Shown here one piece after another: positions 35,140 to 45,014 of a DNA stretch of 53,496 nt. This DNA is from Acidobacteriota bacterium (GTDB taxonomy: Bacteria; Acidobacteriota; Terriglobia; Acidiferrales; UBA7541), in the NCBI GenBank assembly GCA_021812285.1, contig JAKAOH010000006.1:1-53496 (forward strand). The letters run 5' to 3'. Every line of letters begins with the position of its first letter. Position 1 is the first letter of the stretch. Made by a program: the position numbers and the translations under genes. The notes beneath the pieces were generated by a model, which saw nothing but the letters and a program-made list of their open reading frames with translations, did no database searches and was not told the origin of the DNA.

Positions 35140-35682
35140 TCACTCGCGAGTGGGTGCCAGGCCCGGTGCGCGGTTCCCTGTAGGCTTGCTCCATTCCGTT
35201 TTCAGCCTTGGCGGTTGAAGCAGGGTTTGCATCACCACGCAATACCGCTCGGTTTTTTCGCGCAGGCCCAGCAACTCCTCTTCGGTGGCTCCGGGCGCTC
35301 GAACGTCGAAACGAACGCGAATATCCTCGAAGCCGACGGGAACGTCCTTGGAGACGCCGAGCGTTCCCCGCAAGTCGAGATCGCCCTCGACGGTGACTTC
35401 GATCTGCTCCGTGGCGATGCCCATGGCCGTGGCGACGAGCTGGCAAGTGAGTTGGGCGCAAGCGGCCAGAGCGCCGAGCAAGAGATCGCCGGAACAAGCC
35501 GCTGTGCCGGGACCGCCGACACCGGAATGAGCCTGCGCGACATAGGCGGCGCGGCCGATATCCACCGAACAACCCATCGGGGTGTTGGTCTCGCTCCCTT
35601 TGGCTTGCAGCCGGATGCGGGAAGAATCAGGGTCGCGGCGGTACTGCTCCCTCAGCGGTCGTTGAAGCGAACGGAGATCCAT
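35140..35682 (-). CDS. OsmC/Ohr family protein
   Basis: A 180-residue OsmC-fold protein. The two redox cysteines lie in the long helix GDLLLGALAACAQLTCQ and in EKTERYCVVMQTL, at family positions, and the central beta sheet with VEGDLDLRGTLGV is recognisable. Family members reduce organic hydroperoxides or bind acyl thiols. It sits convergent with the cytochrome c/rhodanese pair and divergent from the kinase gene. The 285 bases between it and the kinase contain only weak promoter-like elements (for example CATAAT near 35806). Confidence 0.85.
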   Translation of the reverse strand: MDLRSLQRPLREQYRRDPDSSRIRLQAKGSETNTPMGCSVDIGRAAYVAQAHSGVGGPGTAACSGDLLLGALAACAQLTCQLVATAMGIATEQIEVTVEGDLDLRGTLGVSKDVPVGFEDIRVRFDVRAPGATEEELLGLREKTERYCVVMQTLLQPPRLKTEWSKPTGNRAPGLAPTRE

Positions 35683-35966
35683 CCGTGCCTCCCGTGTGTC
35701 CGGTTACCCAAGGCAATTGGGTTGCGCCGGCGCGGCGGGGCGCTCGGGAACTGTTTTGCGATTGAAAAAAACAGCGAGGAGCGTCCAGGAAGGGCCGACA
35801 CGTGGGACATAATAGCACCCGCAGGTACGCACCTGGCTCATAGCATGAAATCACCATGACGGCTCCGGGCAACCGGACGCATTACAAACCCTCAGTCGAC
35901 TACAAAAAAGTAAGGTAGAGGCGTCCCAGCGTCTCCAGGTCCCGGAAATTCTTGAGAATCGGCCCC

Positions 35967-38900
35967 GTGAAGCTATCGCCGGACTCTCAATTCGGGCGCT
36001 ATCAGATTCTCGACCCTCTTGGGTGGGGAGGGATGGGAGACGTCTATCGCACGCGAGACTCGCGCCTGGCGAGGGAAATCGCCATCAAGACGCTTCCCGA
36101 AGCGCTTTCCACCGACGGCGAACGATTGAGCCGCTTCGAGCTGGAAGCGCGGGCCGCATCGGCGCTGAACCATCCGAATATCATCACCATTTACGACCTG
36201 GGCCAGATCGACTCCACGTTTTACATCGCGATGGAACTGGTGGAGGGCGAGACGCTGCGGAACCTGCTGGCTGCCGGTCCGCTTCCGCTGCCAAAGCTCA
36301 TCCGCATCGCCGCGCAGGTGGCGGAGGGTCTGGCGAAGGCGCATGAAGTGGGGATCATTCACCGGGACTTGAAGCCGGAGAACCTGATGGTCACGCGGGA
36401 CGGCTACGTCAAGATTCTCGATTTCGGGCTGGCCAAGCTTTCGCCGATGCTGGAGCCAAGGCCGGGCGACATGGAGACGTTGGGCGGGGGACAAACGCTC
36501 CCAGGCACGGTGCTCGGCACGACCGCGTATATGTCTCCCGAACAGGCGCGCGGGCAGCCGGTCGACCTCCACTCCGACCAATTTTCGCTGGGCGCCGTGC
36601 TGTATGAAATGGCAACGGGCAAGCCGGCGTTTCGGAAGTGGAATCCGGCGGAGACGTTGGCGGCGATTCTGCACGAGGAGCCGGAGCCGATGCGGTCGCT
36701 GGCCCCTCAGCTTCCGGCGCCGCTTTCCTGGGCCGTTCAGCGATGCCTGGCGAAGGACCCAAAGGAAAGATATGCCTCGACTCTGGATCTGGCTCGGGAC
36801 CTGTCGGCCATCCGCGACCGATACTCGCAGGGTTCCCTTCAGCGCGTGGAACTGCGGCCGAGCAATTTGCCCGTGCAGCGTACCGCTTTCATCGGACGGG
36901 AAAAAGAAGTCGCGGCGCTCCGCGATCAGCTTCCTTCCGAAGCGGCGCGGTTGGTAACGCTGACGGGCCTGGCAGGAATCGGGAAAACCCGCCTGGCGCT
37001 GCAAGCGGCCGAGGAAGCCGTGGAACATTTTCCCGGAGGCGTCTTCTTCGTTCCGCTAGCGTCGGTGACCGACGCCGGTGCGATTGCTTCGGCGATCGGA
37101 CAGGTTCTCGGATTGAGGGAAGTTCCGGGCCAGACGCCGTGGCAGGCCGTGCAGGAATATCTCCAGAGCCTGCGGCGAACGCCGCTGCTGGTGCTGCTGG
37201 ACAATTTCGAACATTTGATTCCCGCCGCGCCGCTCGTGTCGGATTTATTGAGCGCCGGTCCCAGCTTGAAACTGGTAGTCACCAGCCGCGGCGCGCTGCA
37301 CGCCTACGGCGAGCACGAATTTCCGGTGCCGCCGCTCGGCTTGCCCGATCCGCGGCAATTGCCGGCGCTCGAGGATCTGGCTCAATTCCCGGCGGTCGCG
37401 CTCTTCCTCCAGCGGGCGCGGGCGGTCCGGCCGAATTTCGAGCTGAACAAGTCCAACGCTGCGGCGGTCGCGGAAATCTGTGGGCGGCTGGACGGATTGC
37501 CGCTCGCCATCGAGCTGGCCGCCGCGCGTCTGAATCTGCTGTCGCCCTCCGCGCTCTGCACCCGGCTGGCAAGCCGGCTGCAGTTATTGACGGGTGGCGC
37601 GCGCGATCTGCCGGCCCGGCAGCAGACGCTGCGAGGCGCCATCGACTGGAGCTACGAACTGCTCGATCCCGCCGAGCAGAAACTGTTCCAGAGGCTTTCC
37701 GTGTTCGTCGGCGGCTGCACGCTGGAGGCGGCTGAGGCGGTTTGCAATACGAAAACGGATCTGGGAGTCGACGTCATCGACGGCATGGCCTCGATGGTGG
37801 ACAAAAGCCTTTTGCGGCGGGCGGAGAGCGAGGGAAGCGAGCCGCGGCTGGTGATGTTGGAAACGATACGGGAATACGGTCTGGAAAAGCTGGCGTCTGG
37901 CGGTGATTTGAATGCCACCCGGCGCGCACACGAGGCTTATTTTCTGGTGCTGGCCGAGGAAGTGGCATCGGGCGGTGTGCCGGAAGGATCGCAATCGTGG
38001 TTGAGCGATTTTAAACTCGAGCACGACAATTTTCGCGCGGCTCTCGAGTGGGTGACGGAGACGGGCGAAGCGGAATGGGGCCTGCGGCTCGGCACCGCGC
38101 TGTTTCGCTACTGGGAAGCGAGCGAACACCCGAGCGAAGGACACGAATGGCTGGAAAAGATTCTGAGACTTCCCGGGGCCGCGGCTCGCAAACCGGCACG
38201 TCAGCGCGCTCTTTTTGCCGCCGGCGTTCTGGCGGATGAGCAAAGGGACAGCGCCACGGCGGCGAAATTGACCGAGGAAAGCCTGACGATCGCGCGCGCG
38301 TTGGGCGACAAGACCGGCGTCGCCATCGCCCTGAATGCCCTAGGCTCTTTTGCGCGCGAACAGGGAAAAGTGGAACAGGCGCAAACGCTGTTCGAAGGCA
38401 GCCTGGCGTGTTGGCGGGAATTGAGAGATCCGATCAACTTGGCCCGAGGGATCAGCAACCTGGCCTACGTCGTCAGGCTCAGGGGCGATTTCGCCGGCGC
38501 GCAGAGGCTTTACGACGAGTCCATCGCGATCTTCCGGCAACTGCCAGACCCCGCCGGCATCGCCTGGACGATCGACGCTCAGGGAGATTTGGAACGCGAC
38601 AGGGGCGATATGGCGAAGGCGCGTTCCTTGTACGAGGAGAGTTTGCGGCTCTTTCGCGGTCTGGGCAACCAGCGAGGCGCCGCGACTGCGCTCGCTGATC
38701 TGGGTACGTTAGCCTGCGCGCAAAACGACCATGCCGCCTCCCATGCGCTGTTTGCGGAAAGCATGCGCGCTTTCCAGGAAATCGGCTACAAGCGCGGCAT
38801 CGCCCGCTTGCTCGAATGCTTTGCAGGCACGGCGGCCGCGCGCTCCGAGCCGCATCGCGCACTCCGGCTTGCGGGCGCGGCGGCCGCGATTCGCCAAATC

Positions 38901-39065
38901 CACGGCATTCCGCTCGTGCTGCACGAAGAGGCCGCGCTGGAAAAACAGTTGGGTCCGTGCCGGAAGGCCCTTCCGGATGCGGAGGTATCGTCGGCCTGGA
39001 TGGAAGGCTGGTCAATGCCACTCGAAAAGGCGATCGAGTACGCCTGGGAGCAGGAAACCGCGTAA
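35967..39065 (+). CDS. Serine/threonine protein kinase fused to an NB-ARC-like ATPase and TPR repeats
   Basis: About 1032 residues from GTG 35967; TTG 35952 is an alternative, and neither has a clear ribosome site. The kinase domain (about residues 1-275) has the glycine loop LGWGGMGDVYRTRD, the ATP lysine in IAIKTL, HRDLKPEN, DFGLAKL and the APE equivalent MSPEQARG. A P-loop ATPase follows (about 300-590), with Walker A GLAGIGKTRLAL and Walker B-like LVLLDNFEHL, then a winged-helix region and TPR-like repeats to the end. MalT/AfsR-type proteins with this ATPase usually end in or begin with a DNA-binding domain; none is visible here. A signalling scaffold is likely. Confidence 0.85.
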   Translation: MKLSPDSQFGRYQILDPLGWGGMGDVYRTRDSRLAREIAIKTLPEALSTDGERLSRFELEARAASALNHPNIITIYDLGQIDSTFYIAMELVEGETLRNLLAAGPLPLPKLIRIAAQVAEGLAKAHEVGIIHRDLKPENLMVTRDGYVKILDFGLAKLSPMLEPRPGDMETLGGGQTLPGTVLGTTAYMSPEQARGQPVDLHSDQFSLGAVLYEMATGKPAFRKWNPAETLAAILHEEPEPMRSLAPQLPAPLSWAVQRCLAKDPKERYASTLDLARDLSAIRDRYSQGSLQRVELRPSNLPVQRTAFIGREKEVAALRDQLPSEAARLVTLTGLAGIGKTRLALQAAEEAVEHFPGGVFFVPLASVTDAGAIASAIGQVLGLREVPGQTPWQAVQEYLQSLRRTPLLVLLDNFEHLIPAAPLVSDLLSAGPSLKLVVTSRGALHAYGEHEFPVPPLGLPDPRQLPALEDLAQFPAVALFLQRARAVRPNFELNKSNAAAVAEICGRLDGLPLAIELAAARLNLLSPSALCTRLASRLQLLTGGARDLPARQQTLRGAIDWSYELLDPAEQKLFQRLSVFVGGCTLEAAEAVCNTKTDLGVDVIDGMASMVDKSLLRRAESEGSEPRLVMLETIREYGLEKLASGGDLNATRRAHEAYFLVLAEEVASGGVPEGSQSWLSDFKLEHDNFRAALEWVTETGEAEWGLRLGTALFRYWEASEHPSEGHEWLEKILRLPGAAARKPARQRALFAAGVLADEQRDSATAAKLTEESLTIARALGDKTGVAIALNALGSFAREQGKVEQAQTLFEGSLACWRELRDPINLARGISNLAYVVRLRGDFAGAQRLYDESIAIFRQLPDPAGIAWTIDAQGDLERDRGDMAKARSLYEESLRLFRGLGNQRGAATALADLGTLACAQNDHAASHALFAESMRAFQEIGYKRGIARLLECFAGTAAARSEPHRALRLAGAAAAIRQIHGIPLVLHEEAALEKQLGPCRKALPDAEVSSAWMEGWSMPLEKAIEYAWEQETA

Positions 39066-39152
39066 ATCGCAATCGGCGCGGACGCATCGGCTTGCGGGGC
39101 CCGGATTTGCACTCCAGCCGAAGACCGGCGGATTCGAGCAGGGCTGGAGGAA

Positions 39153-39425
39153 TTATTCGGCAGTGGCGGGATCAATCAACCGCCGGACTGCGGAGATACG
39201 ATTGGCCGGAACGCCTACGCGCTTGGCGTGTTCGCGAATGGATTCCTCATCGGGCGCCAGATAGACGCAATAGACTTTGTCGCCCGTCACGTAGCTGTGC
39301 AGCCACTGGATTTGCGGGCCCATTCCATTCAGCACGTCCACCGATTTTTGGGAGATTGCCCTCAAGTCGGCATCGGTCAGATTTCCAGCACCAGGGATTT
39401 CCCGTTCAATTACATACTTTGGCAT
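39153..39425 (-). CDS. DUF4242-family small protein (ferredoxin-like fold)
   Basis: A 90-residue protein from ATG 39425, with GGAGG about eight bases ahead. The start MPKYVIEREIPGAG, the central HSYVTGDKVYCVYLAPD strand pair and the following ESIREHAKRVG helix fit the DUF4242 family, some members of which bind nickel (SCO4226 type). A longer in-frame ORF upstream has no ribosome site. Role unknown. It converges on the kinase gene and is separated from the HlyD-type adaptor by 179 bases. Confidence 0.75.
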   Translation of the reverse strand: MPKYVIEREIPGAGNLTDADLRAISQKSVDVLNGMGPQIQWLHSYVTGDKVYCVYLAPDEESIREHAKRVGVPANRISAVRRLIDPATAE

Positions 39426-39604
39426 GGTTGGCCGCCTCCACGGGCAGGGTGACAACGCCGCGGCGGTTCCACGGAAGGAGCATTGCACCGCCGGCCAGCT
39501 CAGTAGCCGTACTCTATCCCCGGCCACCGATGGAGTCAAATTCGGGTACCGCGCTGCCTTGGCCTGCCGTTCAGCCGCGACCTGGACGCCGTTCGCGGAA
39601 GGCG

Positions 39605-40990
39605 TTATTTGCCGGGCGGAACGATTTTCACGGTCATGCCGGAGTGGAGTTCGTGCAGCGCCGTGAATCCGCCGACGACGATCTCTTCGCCCACGCTGAC
39701 GCCCTTGCGAATCTCAACATCGTTTTCCCCGAGCACGCCGATTTCCACCGGCTCGAAGACCGCGCGGCCCGAGCGCACGACGAAAACGCCGTTGAGCCCC
39801 AGGTTTTTCTGGTTTTTTTCCGTTGAGGATGTCGCGGGCGCCGCGACTTCAACATTCTCCGCTTCGGCGGGCGTCGGCACCGAGGTGCGCCCAGCTTCGC
39901 TCGCCGGCCGGAGCACGAGCGCTTCAAACGGCACCGCGACCACATTCTTGCGGTTGGCGCTTTCGATCCGGCTGCTCACGGTCATTCCCGGCAGCAGTTC
40001 CGCCGGCGGATCGTCGAAGGAAATATCCACGCGGAAATCGGTGGCTTGGCCGGAAGCCGAGGCGCCGGCATTCTGCGCGGTAGTCTGGCCGGTGTCGCTC
40101 AGAATGCCCAGCGTGCCCACTTGGCTGACGCGGCCGGCGAAGGTCACGCCGGGGAAGGCGTCGATCGAAAGTGTGGCGAGCTGGCCGACGCGCAGGTTGA
40201 GAACGCTGTTTTCGTCCACGTCCACGCGCGCGACGGCTCCGGTCATGTCGGCGATCGTCATCAGATACGCGCCGGAGGAATCGGGGACGCCGGGAATCAC
40301 GTCCTGTCCCACGCGCGCGGCGATGTTCGTGATGGTTCCGGCGATCGGAGCGCGATAGGTGGTTTTGCTCAAGACGTCGGAATCGTAGGCCAGCCGCGCG
40401 CGGCCTGCCGAAAGCATTCCGCTAGCGCGCGATTGCTCGGCGACGGCCTCGGCCAGTTGGGCGCGGGCGGCGGCGAGTGCGGCCACCGCGCCGTCGTAAG
40501 CGGCACGGTAACTCTCGACGCTCTGCCGCGAAATCACTTCGGCATCATAGAGCTTCTTGCCGTGCTCCCAGTTGAAGCGTGCCTTGGCGAGATCGGCTTG
40601 GCCCGCGGCGACTCTGGCGCGGGCGCCGCGAATCGCCGCTTGCGCGGCGCGCAGCGAAGCCTGATATCCGGCTGCGGCGGCCTGATCAGCATGCACAGTG
40701 GCCGCCGCCTGCACCGGATCCACCTGGAGCAACGTCTCACCCGGCGCGACCCGCTCGCCTTCATGGACCAGGATTTGCGTCACTCTGCCGTATCCCTGGC
40801 CGAGAACGTTCGTGTAGGCGCCGGGAACGATGATGCCGGTGGCGCGAACGGTGGAGGTGAGGTCGTGGCGCTCCACGCGAGCGACTTCCACATTGATTTG
40901 GCCGCGCGTCGGCCACAAACTGGCCAGCAGGACGCCGCCGATGGCCAGGGCAATCGCCACGGCGGGAAGAAATTTGCGGGAGGGTGTCAT
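39605..40990 (-). CDS. RND/ABC efflux periplasmic adaptor (HlyD/MacA family)
   Basis: A 461-residue adaptor from ATG 40990 with an N-terminal hydrophobic anchor (FLPAVAIALAIGGVLLASLW). Two lipoyl/barrel-sandwich halves flank a coiled-coil hairpin rich in Ala and Gln (about residues 95-200); TTYRAPIAGTITNIAARVGQ is the second lipoyl half. The beta-barrel VDENSVLNLRVGQLATLSI and the membrane-proximal region EVAAPATSS... to the C-terminus follow. Such proteins link an inner-membrane transporter to an outer-membrane channel, but no transporter or TolC gene is next to it in this window. It diverges from the Yip1 gene, 189 bases away. Confidence 0.85.
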   Translation of the reverse strand: MTPSRKFLPAVAIALAIGGVLLASLWPTRGQINVEVARVERHDLTSTVRATGIIVPGAYTNVLGQGYGRVTQILVHEGERVAPGETLLQVDPVQAAATVHADQAAAAGYQASLRAAQAAIRGARARVAAGQADLAKARFNWEHGKKLYDAEVISRQSVESYRAAYDGAVAALAAARAQLAEAVAEQSRASGMLSAGRARLAYDSDVLSKTTYRAPIAGTITNIAARVGQDVIPGVPDSSGAYLMTIADMTGAVARVDVDENSVLNLRVGQLATLSIDAFPGVTFAGRVSQVGTLGILSDTGQTTAQNAGASASGQATDFRVDISFDDPPAELLPGMTVSSRIESANRKNVVAVPFEALVLRPASEAGRTSVPTPAEAENVEVAAPATSSTEKNQKNLGLNGVFVVRSGRAVFEPVEIGVLGENDVEIRKGVSVGEEIVVGGFTALHELHSGMTVKIVPPGK

Positions 40991-41179
40991 CGTCGCTTCC
41001 GTCCAGCTCTCCTTATCCTCTTGCAGAACGCGGTTCCAGGCAAGCGCGGACGCGTCGCGGCCTGCACGGATTTTCCTTTTGTGCCGGCCCCGGATGCGGT
41101 AGCTTACGAAGCCAGAAGGGCGGGCAGCCGCGGCTCGGCATGCCCAGCCTGGCTTCCGCACGACAAAGAGGAGGAGACC

Positions 41180-41932
41180 ATGGCGAGCGAAGAAACGACC
41201 GGTGCGAATCAGCCGGAACCGGCGCCCCAGGGGGCGGTTTCGCGCGCCATTGGCGCGCTGATCAGCCCCCGCGCCACGTTCGAATCCATCGCCGAAAGGC
41301 CAAGCTGGGCCTTTCCGCTCGTGGTCACCATCGTGGTCGGACTTCTTTTCGTTTTTAGCTTCTCCCAGCGGATCGGCTGGCGCACGGTCCTGGAAAAGCA
41401 ACTGGAGACGAACTCCGCTTTCAATTCCCTGTCACCCCAGCAACAGCAGCAACAAATCGACCGCGTGGTTCAGTTCGCGCCGATTGCCGCCTATGCAAGC
41501 TCGACGGTGGGCTCGGTGATCATCCTGCTGATCGTCGCGGCGCTCTATCTGGGCGTTTTCAATATCGTTTTCGGCACCGGTATCAAGTTCAAGCAGGCGT
41601 TTGGCGTTTCCGTGCACGCCTACCTTCCCTTGGCGGTGAAGAGCCTGGTGGGAGTGCTGATTGTCTGGGTCCGGCCTCTGGAGGGGGTTAGCCTGCAAAA
41701 GCTTGTGATGTCGAACGTAGGCGCGTTTCTGCCATCCAGCAGTCCGGCTTGGCTGATCACGTTCGGGTCGCTTCTCGATATTTTCATTTTCTGGACGCTG
41801 GTGCTTTTGGGCATCGGCTTCGCGGCCGCATCCGGCAAAAAACTGAAGGTCGGCGCCGCGCTCACCGTGATCTGCGTGGTCTGGTTCATTTTCGTCATCG
41901 GTATTGTCGGGCTCACGGCCATTCGCGGTTAG
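41180..41932 (+). CDS. Yip1-domain integral membrane protein
   Basis: A 250-residue protein with a soluble N-terminus (about 40 residues), the typical RAIGALISPRATFESIAERPSW box that starts the Yip1 domain, and five hydrophobic segments. A Gln run (QQQQQQ) lies near residue 88, outside the membrane segments. GAGGAGACC precedes the ATG. Function of bacterial Yip1 proteins is unknown. Divergent from the HlyD-type gene. Confidence 0.8.
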   Translation: MASEETTGANQPEPAPQGAVSRAIGALISPRATFESIAERPSWAFPLVVTIVVGLLFVFSFSQRIGWRTVLEKQLETNSAFNSLSPQQQQQQIDRVVQFAPIAAYASSTVGSVIILLIVAALYLGVFNIVFGTGIKFKQAFGVSVHAYLPLAVKSLVGVLIVWVRPLEGVSLQKLVMSNVGAFLPSSSPAWLITFGSLLDIFIFWTLVLLGIGFAAASGKKLKVGAALTVICVVWFIFVIGIVGLTAIRG

Positions 41933-42269
41933 CAGCGGCAAGCGGCTCACCGCCGATTGACGCGGCCTCCGCGGATTCGGGCGAACGGCGGCTGCCTCCG
42001 AAAGCAGGTTGTCCCGCGGCGGATGCCGGATCCTCCCCGGTTCCGGCATTCTCGGGGAATCCCTGCGGCCAAACCCCGGCGGCAAAATGGGGCCGCTGGC
42101 CGCGGCAGTGCGTTCGCCCCGCGATTCGGGCCCTCCGGGCGTGTTCCTGAAACATCGCTGGGAACCCGGTGCGGCGTAAGCCGCGACGGCGGGAGCGATG
42201 GCCGCGGATATGTTATCTTTAGGGTTTCGCTGCGGCCTTCCCGGGCCGCGGAGGGCCAGGAGGAAATCG
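41933..42269. other. 337-base intergenic region without a supported gene
   Basis: A frame is open through this stretch on the plus strand, but its codons continue into the lipoprotein gene in another frame, it has no ribosome site and no recognisable domain. No clear promoter, terminator or repeat was seen. It ends with the AGGAGG ribosome site of the following lipoprotein. Confidence 0.5.
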
Positions 42270-44642
42270 GTGAACTTTGCGGGTCGCGCATGGCGCGCTG
42301 CCGTGCTGGTGGGGGTGCTGCTCTTTTCTTCCGCCTGCACCCAAAACATTCTCTATCCCACGCCGACGGTAACGTCGCTCTCGCCCAACACGTCGGCGGC
42401 CGGTGGAGCAACGTTCACGCTGACGGTCAACGGGCAGAATTTCGTTTTCGGCGCGCAGGTTTACTGGAACAATTCGCCGATCACGACCATCTTCGTCAAC
42501 GAAAGCACCGTTCAAGCCACCGTAGGGCCTACGTATTTCAATACTCCCGCGACGATTCCCGTGCAGGTGCTCAATCCCCCTCCCGGCGGCGGCCTTTCCA
42601 ATACGGTGAACTTTACGGTCACCCCCGTCACCAGCCCGATTCCGACGATCAGCTCCATCCAACCCGCGGCGGCTTTGGCCGGCGGCAGCGGCCTGAACGT
42701 CACCGTCACCGGAACGAACTTCACCACGACTTCCGCCGTGACCTGGAACGGCGTGAACTTGAGCACGAATTTCGTGAACTCCACCGAATTGCAAGGGACG
42801 GTCCCTGCGGCGAATCTGGCGACGCCGGGCGTGGTTCAGCTCGCCGTGCTCAATGCGAATCCCGGCGGCGGCCTTTCGAATGTGGTGGATTTCGACGTGA
42901 ACAATCCCTCACCGGTACTCCGCTCGATTTCTCCCACCACGGCGATGGCCGATTCGGCCGGATTCACGGTGACGGTGGACGGGTCCGGATTCACCTGTGC
43001 GCAGTACACCACCTCGACCACCACCGTCAACGGCGTGCCCACCAGCACCACCACCTGCACCACACCGGCCAGCGCGGTCAACTGGAACGGTACCGCGCTG
43101 AGCACCAACTACATTTCGAGCACGCAGCTCGTCGCGAACGTTTCCAGCGCGCAGCTCTCCGAAGCCGGAACGGCCTACGTCACGGTGAACAACCCGACGC
43201 CGGGTGGCGGGATTTCCGGTCCCGGCTATTTACAGGTGATTCCGGGCGCGAACGGCGAGGGACTGCCGATGCTCGTGGACGTTTCCTCGCAAGGCGCGCA
43301 GGCCGATGACGGCATCGGCAACCTGGGCCAGTCGGGCCCGGCCATCGGCGGTGGCGGCCGGTTCATCGCGTTCAGTTCGATTTCCCAGAATCTGGTGACG
43401 AATCTGGCGAATGCCGTCGCCAACGTTTTCGTGCGCGACACGTGTCTCGGCATCACCAGCGGCTGCACGCCGGAAACGGTCCTGGCCAGCACCGGCAATA
43501 ACGGCGAACCGCCGAACGCCGATTGTCTGCAGCCCTCGATTTCGAGCGACGGCCGGTACGTCGTGTATACGTCGTCAGCCACGAACCTGGTTTCGAACGT
43601 CACCTCGGGAAACACGAAGCAGATCTATCTCACCGACACGTGCCTGGGCGCTTCGTCCGGTTGCGGCCCCTCCACCACGCTCATCAGCATCGGCACGGAC
43701 GGCGCGACGCCCGGAAACGGCTCGAGTTCGCAGCCCTATATCAGCGCCGACGGGCAATACGTCGCCTTCGCTTCGACCGCGACGAATCTAGTTTCCCAGG
43801 CGACCACCGGCGCTCCGGAAATCTATCTCCGCAGCACCTGCCTGAACGCTTCGACGTCCTGCACGCCGGCGACGACGCTGGTGAGCCTGGCTCCCGACGG
43901 CGTGACGCCGGCCGATGGAACCAGCGCGACGCCGGTGGTGGCGAGCGGAGGTCTCTACGTCGCGTTCCAGTCGACGGCGACGAACCTGGTGAGTGTCCCG
44001 TCCTCCGCCACGCCGCAAATCTATTGGCGCCAGACCTGCATCGGGTCGGCGAGTAGCTGCACGCCCACGACGAGCCTGGTTTCGATCGCGTCGGATGGAA
44101 CAAGCCCGGGCAACGACTCGAGCCTGAATCCGGTGATCAGTTCCGACGGGCGCTACGTCGTATTCGCGTCGAAAGCCACCGACCTGATCGGCAGCGGATT
44201 CGTTTCCGGCACGCCGCAGCAGATTTACGAACGCGATATGTGCGCCGGCGCCTCCGGGTGCACGCCGGCGACCTCGCTGATTTCGGTCGCCGCCGACGGC
44301 TCTTCGCCCGCCAACGCCGTGGCCGAATATCCCGCCGCCGATCAATCGGGCCGGTACATTCTGTTCGCCTCGCAGGCGTCGAATCTGACCGCCAATCCGG
44401 CCAATGGGTTCGAGCAGATTTTCGCGCGGGACACCTGTCTGGGCGCGACCGGGTGCACGCCGGCGACCGCGCTTATTTCGGTCGCCGCCGACGGAACTAC
44501 GCTCGGCAACGGAGACAGCCTCTATCCTTTCATCACCACCCAGGCGCATTTCGCCGCCTATCTTTCGTTCGCGAGCAACATCGTTTCCGACGACATCGAA
44601 CCCGGCTACGAAGACATCTTCCTGGCCGTCACGCCCTTTTAG
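42270..44642 (+). CDS. Lipoprotein with three IPT/TIG domains and a seven-bladed PD40-type propeller
   Basis: A 790-residue surface or periplasmic lipoprotein from GTG 42270, preceded by AGGAGG with six bases spacing; the ATG at 42198 has no such site. A lipobox LLFSSAC places the lipidated Cys at residue 23. Three IPT/TIG immunoglobulin-like domains follow (about 30-115, 118-210, 215-330), each containing a PGGGLSN- or PGGGISG-like turn. The rest is seven repeats of about 62-65 residues with a GRYVVFAS-type strand; six of them end in a cysteine pair spaced 6-8 residues apart (TCLGASSGC type), the seventh has none. Probable carbohydrate or protein binding at the cell surface; no catalytic motif seen. 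Confidence 0.8.
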   Translation: MNFAGRAWRAAVLVGVLLFSSACTQNILYPTPTVTSLSPNTSAAGGATFTLTVNGQNFVFGAQVYWNNSPITTIFVNESTVQATVGPTYFNTPATIPVQVLNPPPGGGLSNTVNFTVTPVTSPIPTISSIQPAAALAGGSGLNVTVTGTNFTTTSAVTWNGVNLSTNFVNSTELQGTVPAANLATPGVVQLAVLNANPGGGLSNVVDFDVNNPSPVLRSISPTTAMADSAGFTVTVDGSGFTCAQYTTSTTTVNGVPTSTTTCTTPASAVNWNGTALSTNYISSTQLVANVSSAQLSEAGTAYVTVNNPTPGGGISGPGYLQVIPGANGEGLPMLVDVSSQGAQADDGIGNLGQSGPAIGGGGRFIAFSSISQNLVTNLANAVANVFVRDTCLGITSGCTPETVLASTGNNGEPPNADCLQPSISSDGRYVVYTSSATNLVSNVTSGNTKQIYLTDTCLGASSGCGPSTTLISIGTDGATPGNGSSSQPYISADGQYVAFASTATNLVSQATTGAPEIYLRSTCLNASTSCTPATTLVSLAPDGVTPADGTSATPVVASGGLYVAFQSTATNLVSVPSSATPQIYWRQTCIGSASSCTPTTSLVSIASDGTSPGNDSSLNPVISSDGRYVVFASKATDLIGSGFVSGTPQQIYERDMCAGASGCTPATSLISVAADGSSPANAVAEYPAADQSGRYILFASQASNLTANPANGFEQIFARDTCLGATGCTPATALISVAADGTTLGNGDSLYPFITTQAHFAAYLSFASNIVSDDIEPGYEDIFLAVTPF

Positions 44643-44660
44643 CCGGTCCAAGGAGCCGCC

Positions 44661-44924
44661 GTGCCTCGCTACCTGTCTCTTCACACGCTGGCCTGCATGA
44701 CGCGGCAGGGCGCCGAGGCCCTGGTCGCCACGCTCGGGGCTGGAGCGGACGGCATCGCGCTGCGCCGCACCGCGTGGAATTTTCTGGACGGGAAAATGAT
44801 CGCGGAAATCGAAGCGCCCGACCGCCAGTCCGCTGAGCGCTGGCTCGAGGAAAAAGGCTTGCGTCCTCAATGGCTGATGCGCATCGAATACGAATCGGAC
44901 GGCGCATCCCTGCGGCCGGTCTGA
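44661..44924 (+). CDS. Small protein resembling the DUF4242/ferredoxin-like fold
   Basis: An 87-residue protein starting at GTG 44661, with AAGGAG seven bases ahead, 18 bases after the lipoprotein stop. MPRYLSLHTLACM, a DGKMIAEIEAPDRQSAERWL strand-helix unit and RPQWLMRIE parallel the DUF4242 protein at 39153 (MPKYVIERE, then LAPDEESIREH). The match is by eye only. Function is unknown. Confidence 0.55.
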   Translation: MPRYLSLHTLACMTRQGAEALVATLGAGADGIALRRTAWNFLDGKMIAEIEAPDRQSAERWLEEKGLRPQWLMRIEYESDGASLRPV

Positions 44925-45014
44925 TCGCCCAGGCGCGGCATCCCGCGCGGCCTGCGCTCGCAAGATAAAACGCGGGACGAATTTTCCAAAAATCTGGTCA
45001 AGGGAGGATGAAAC

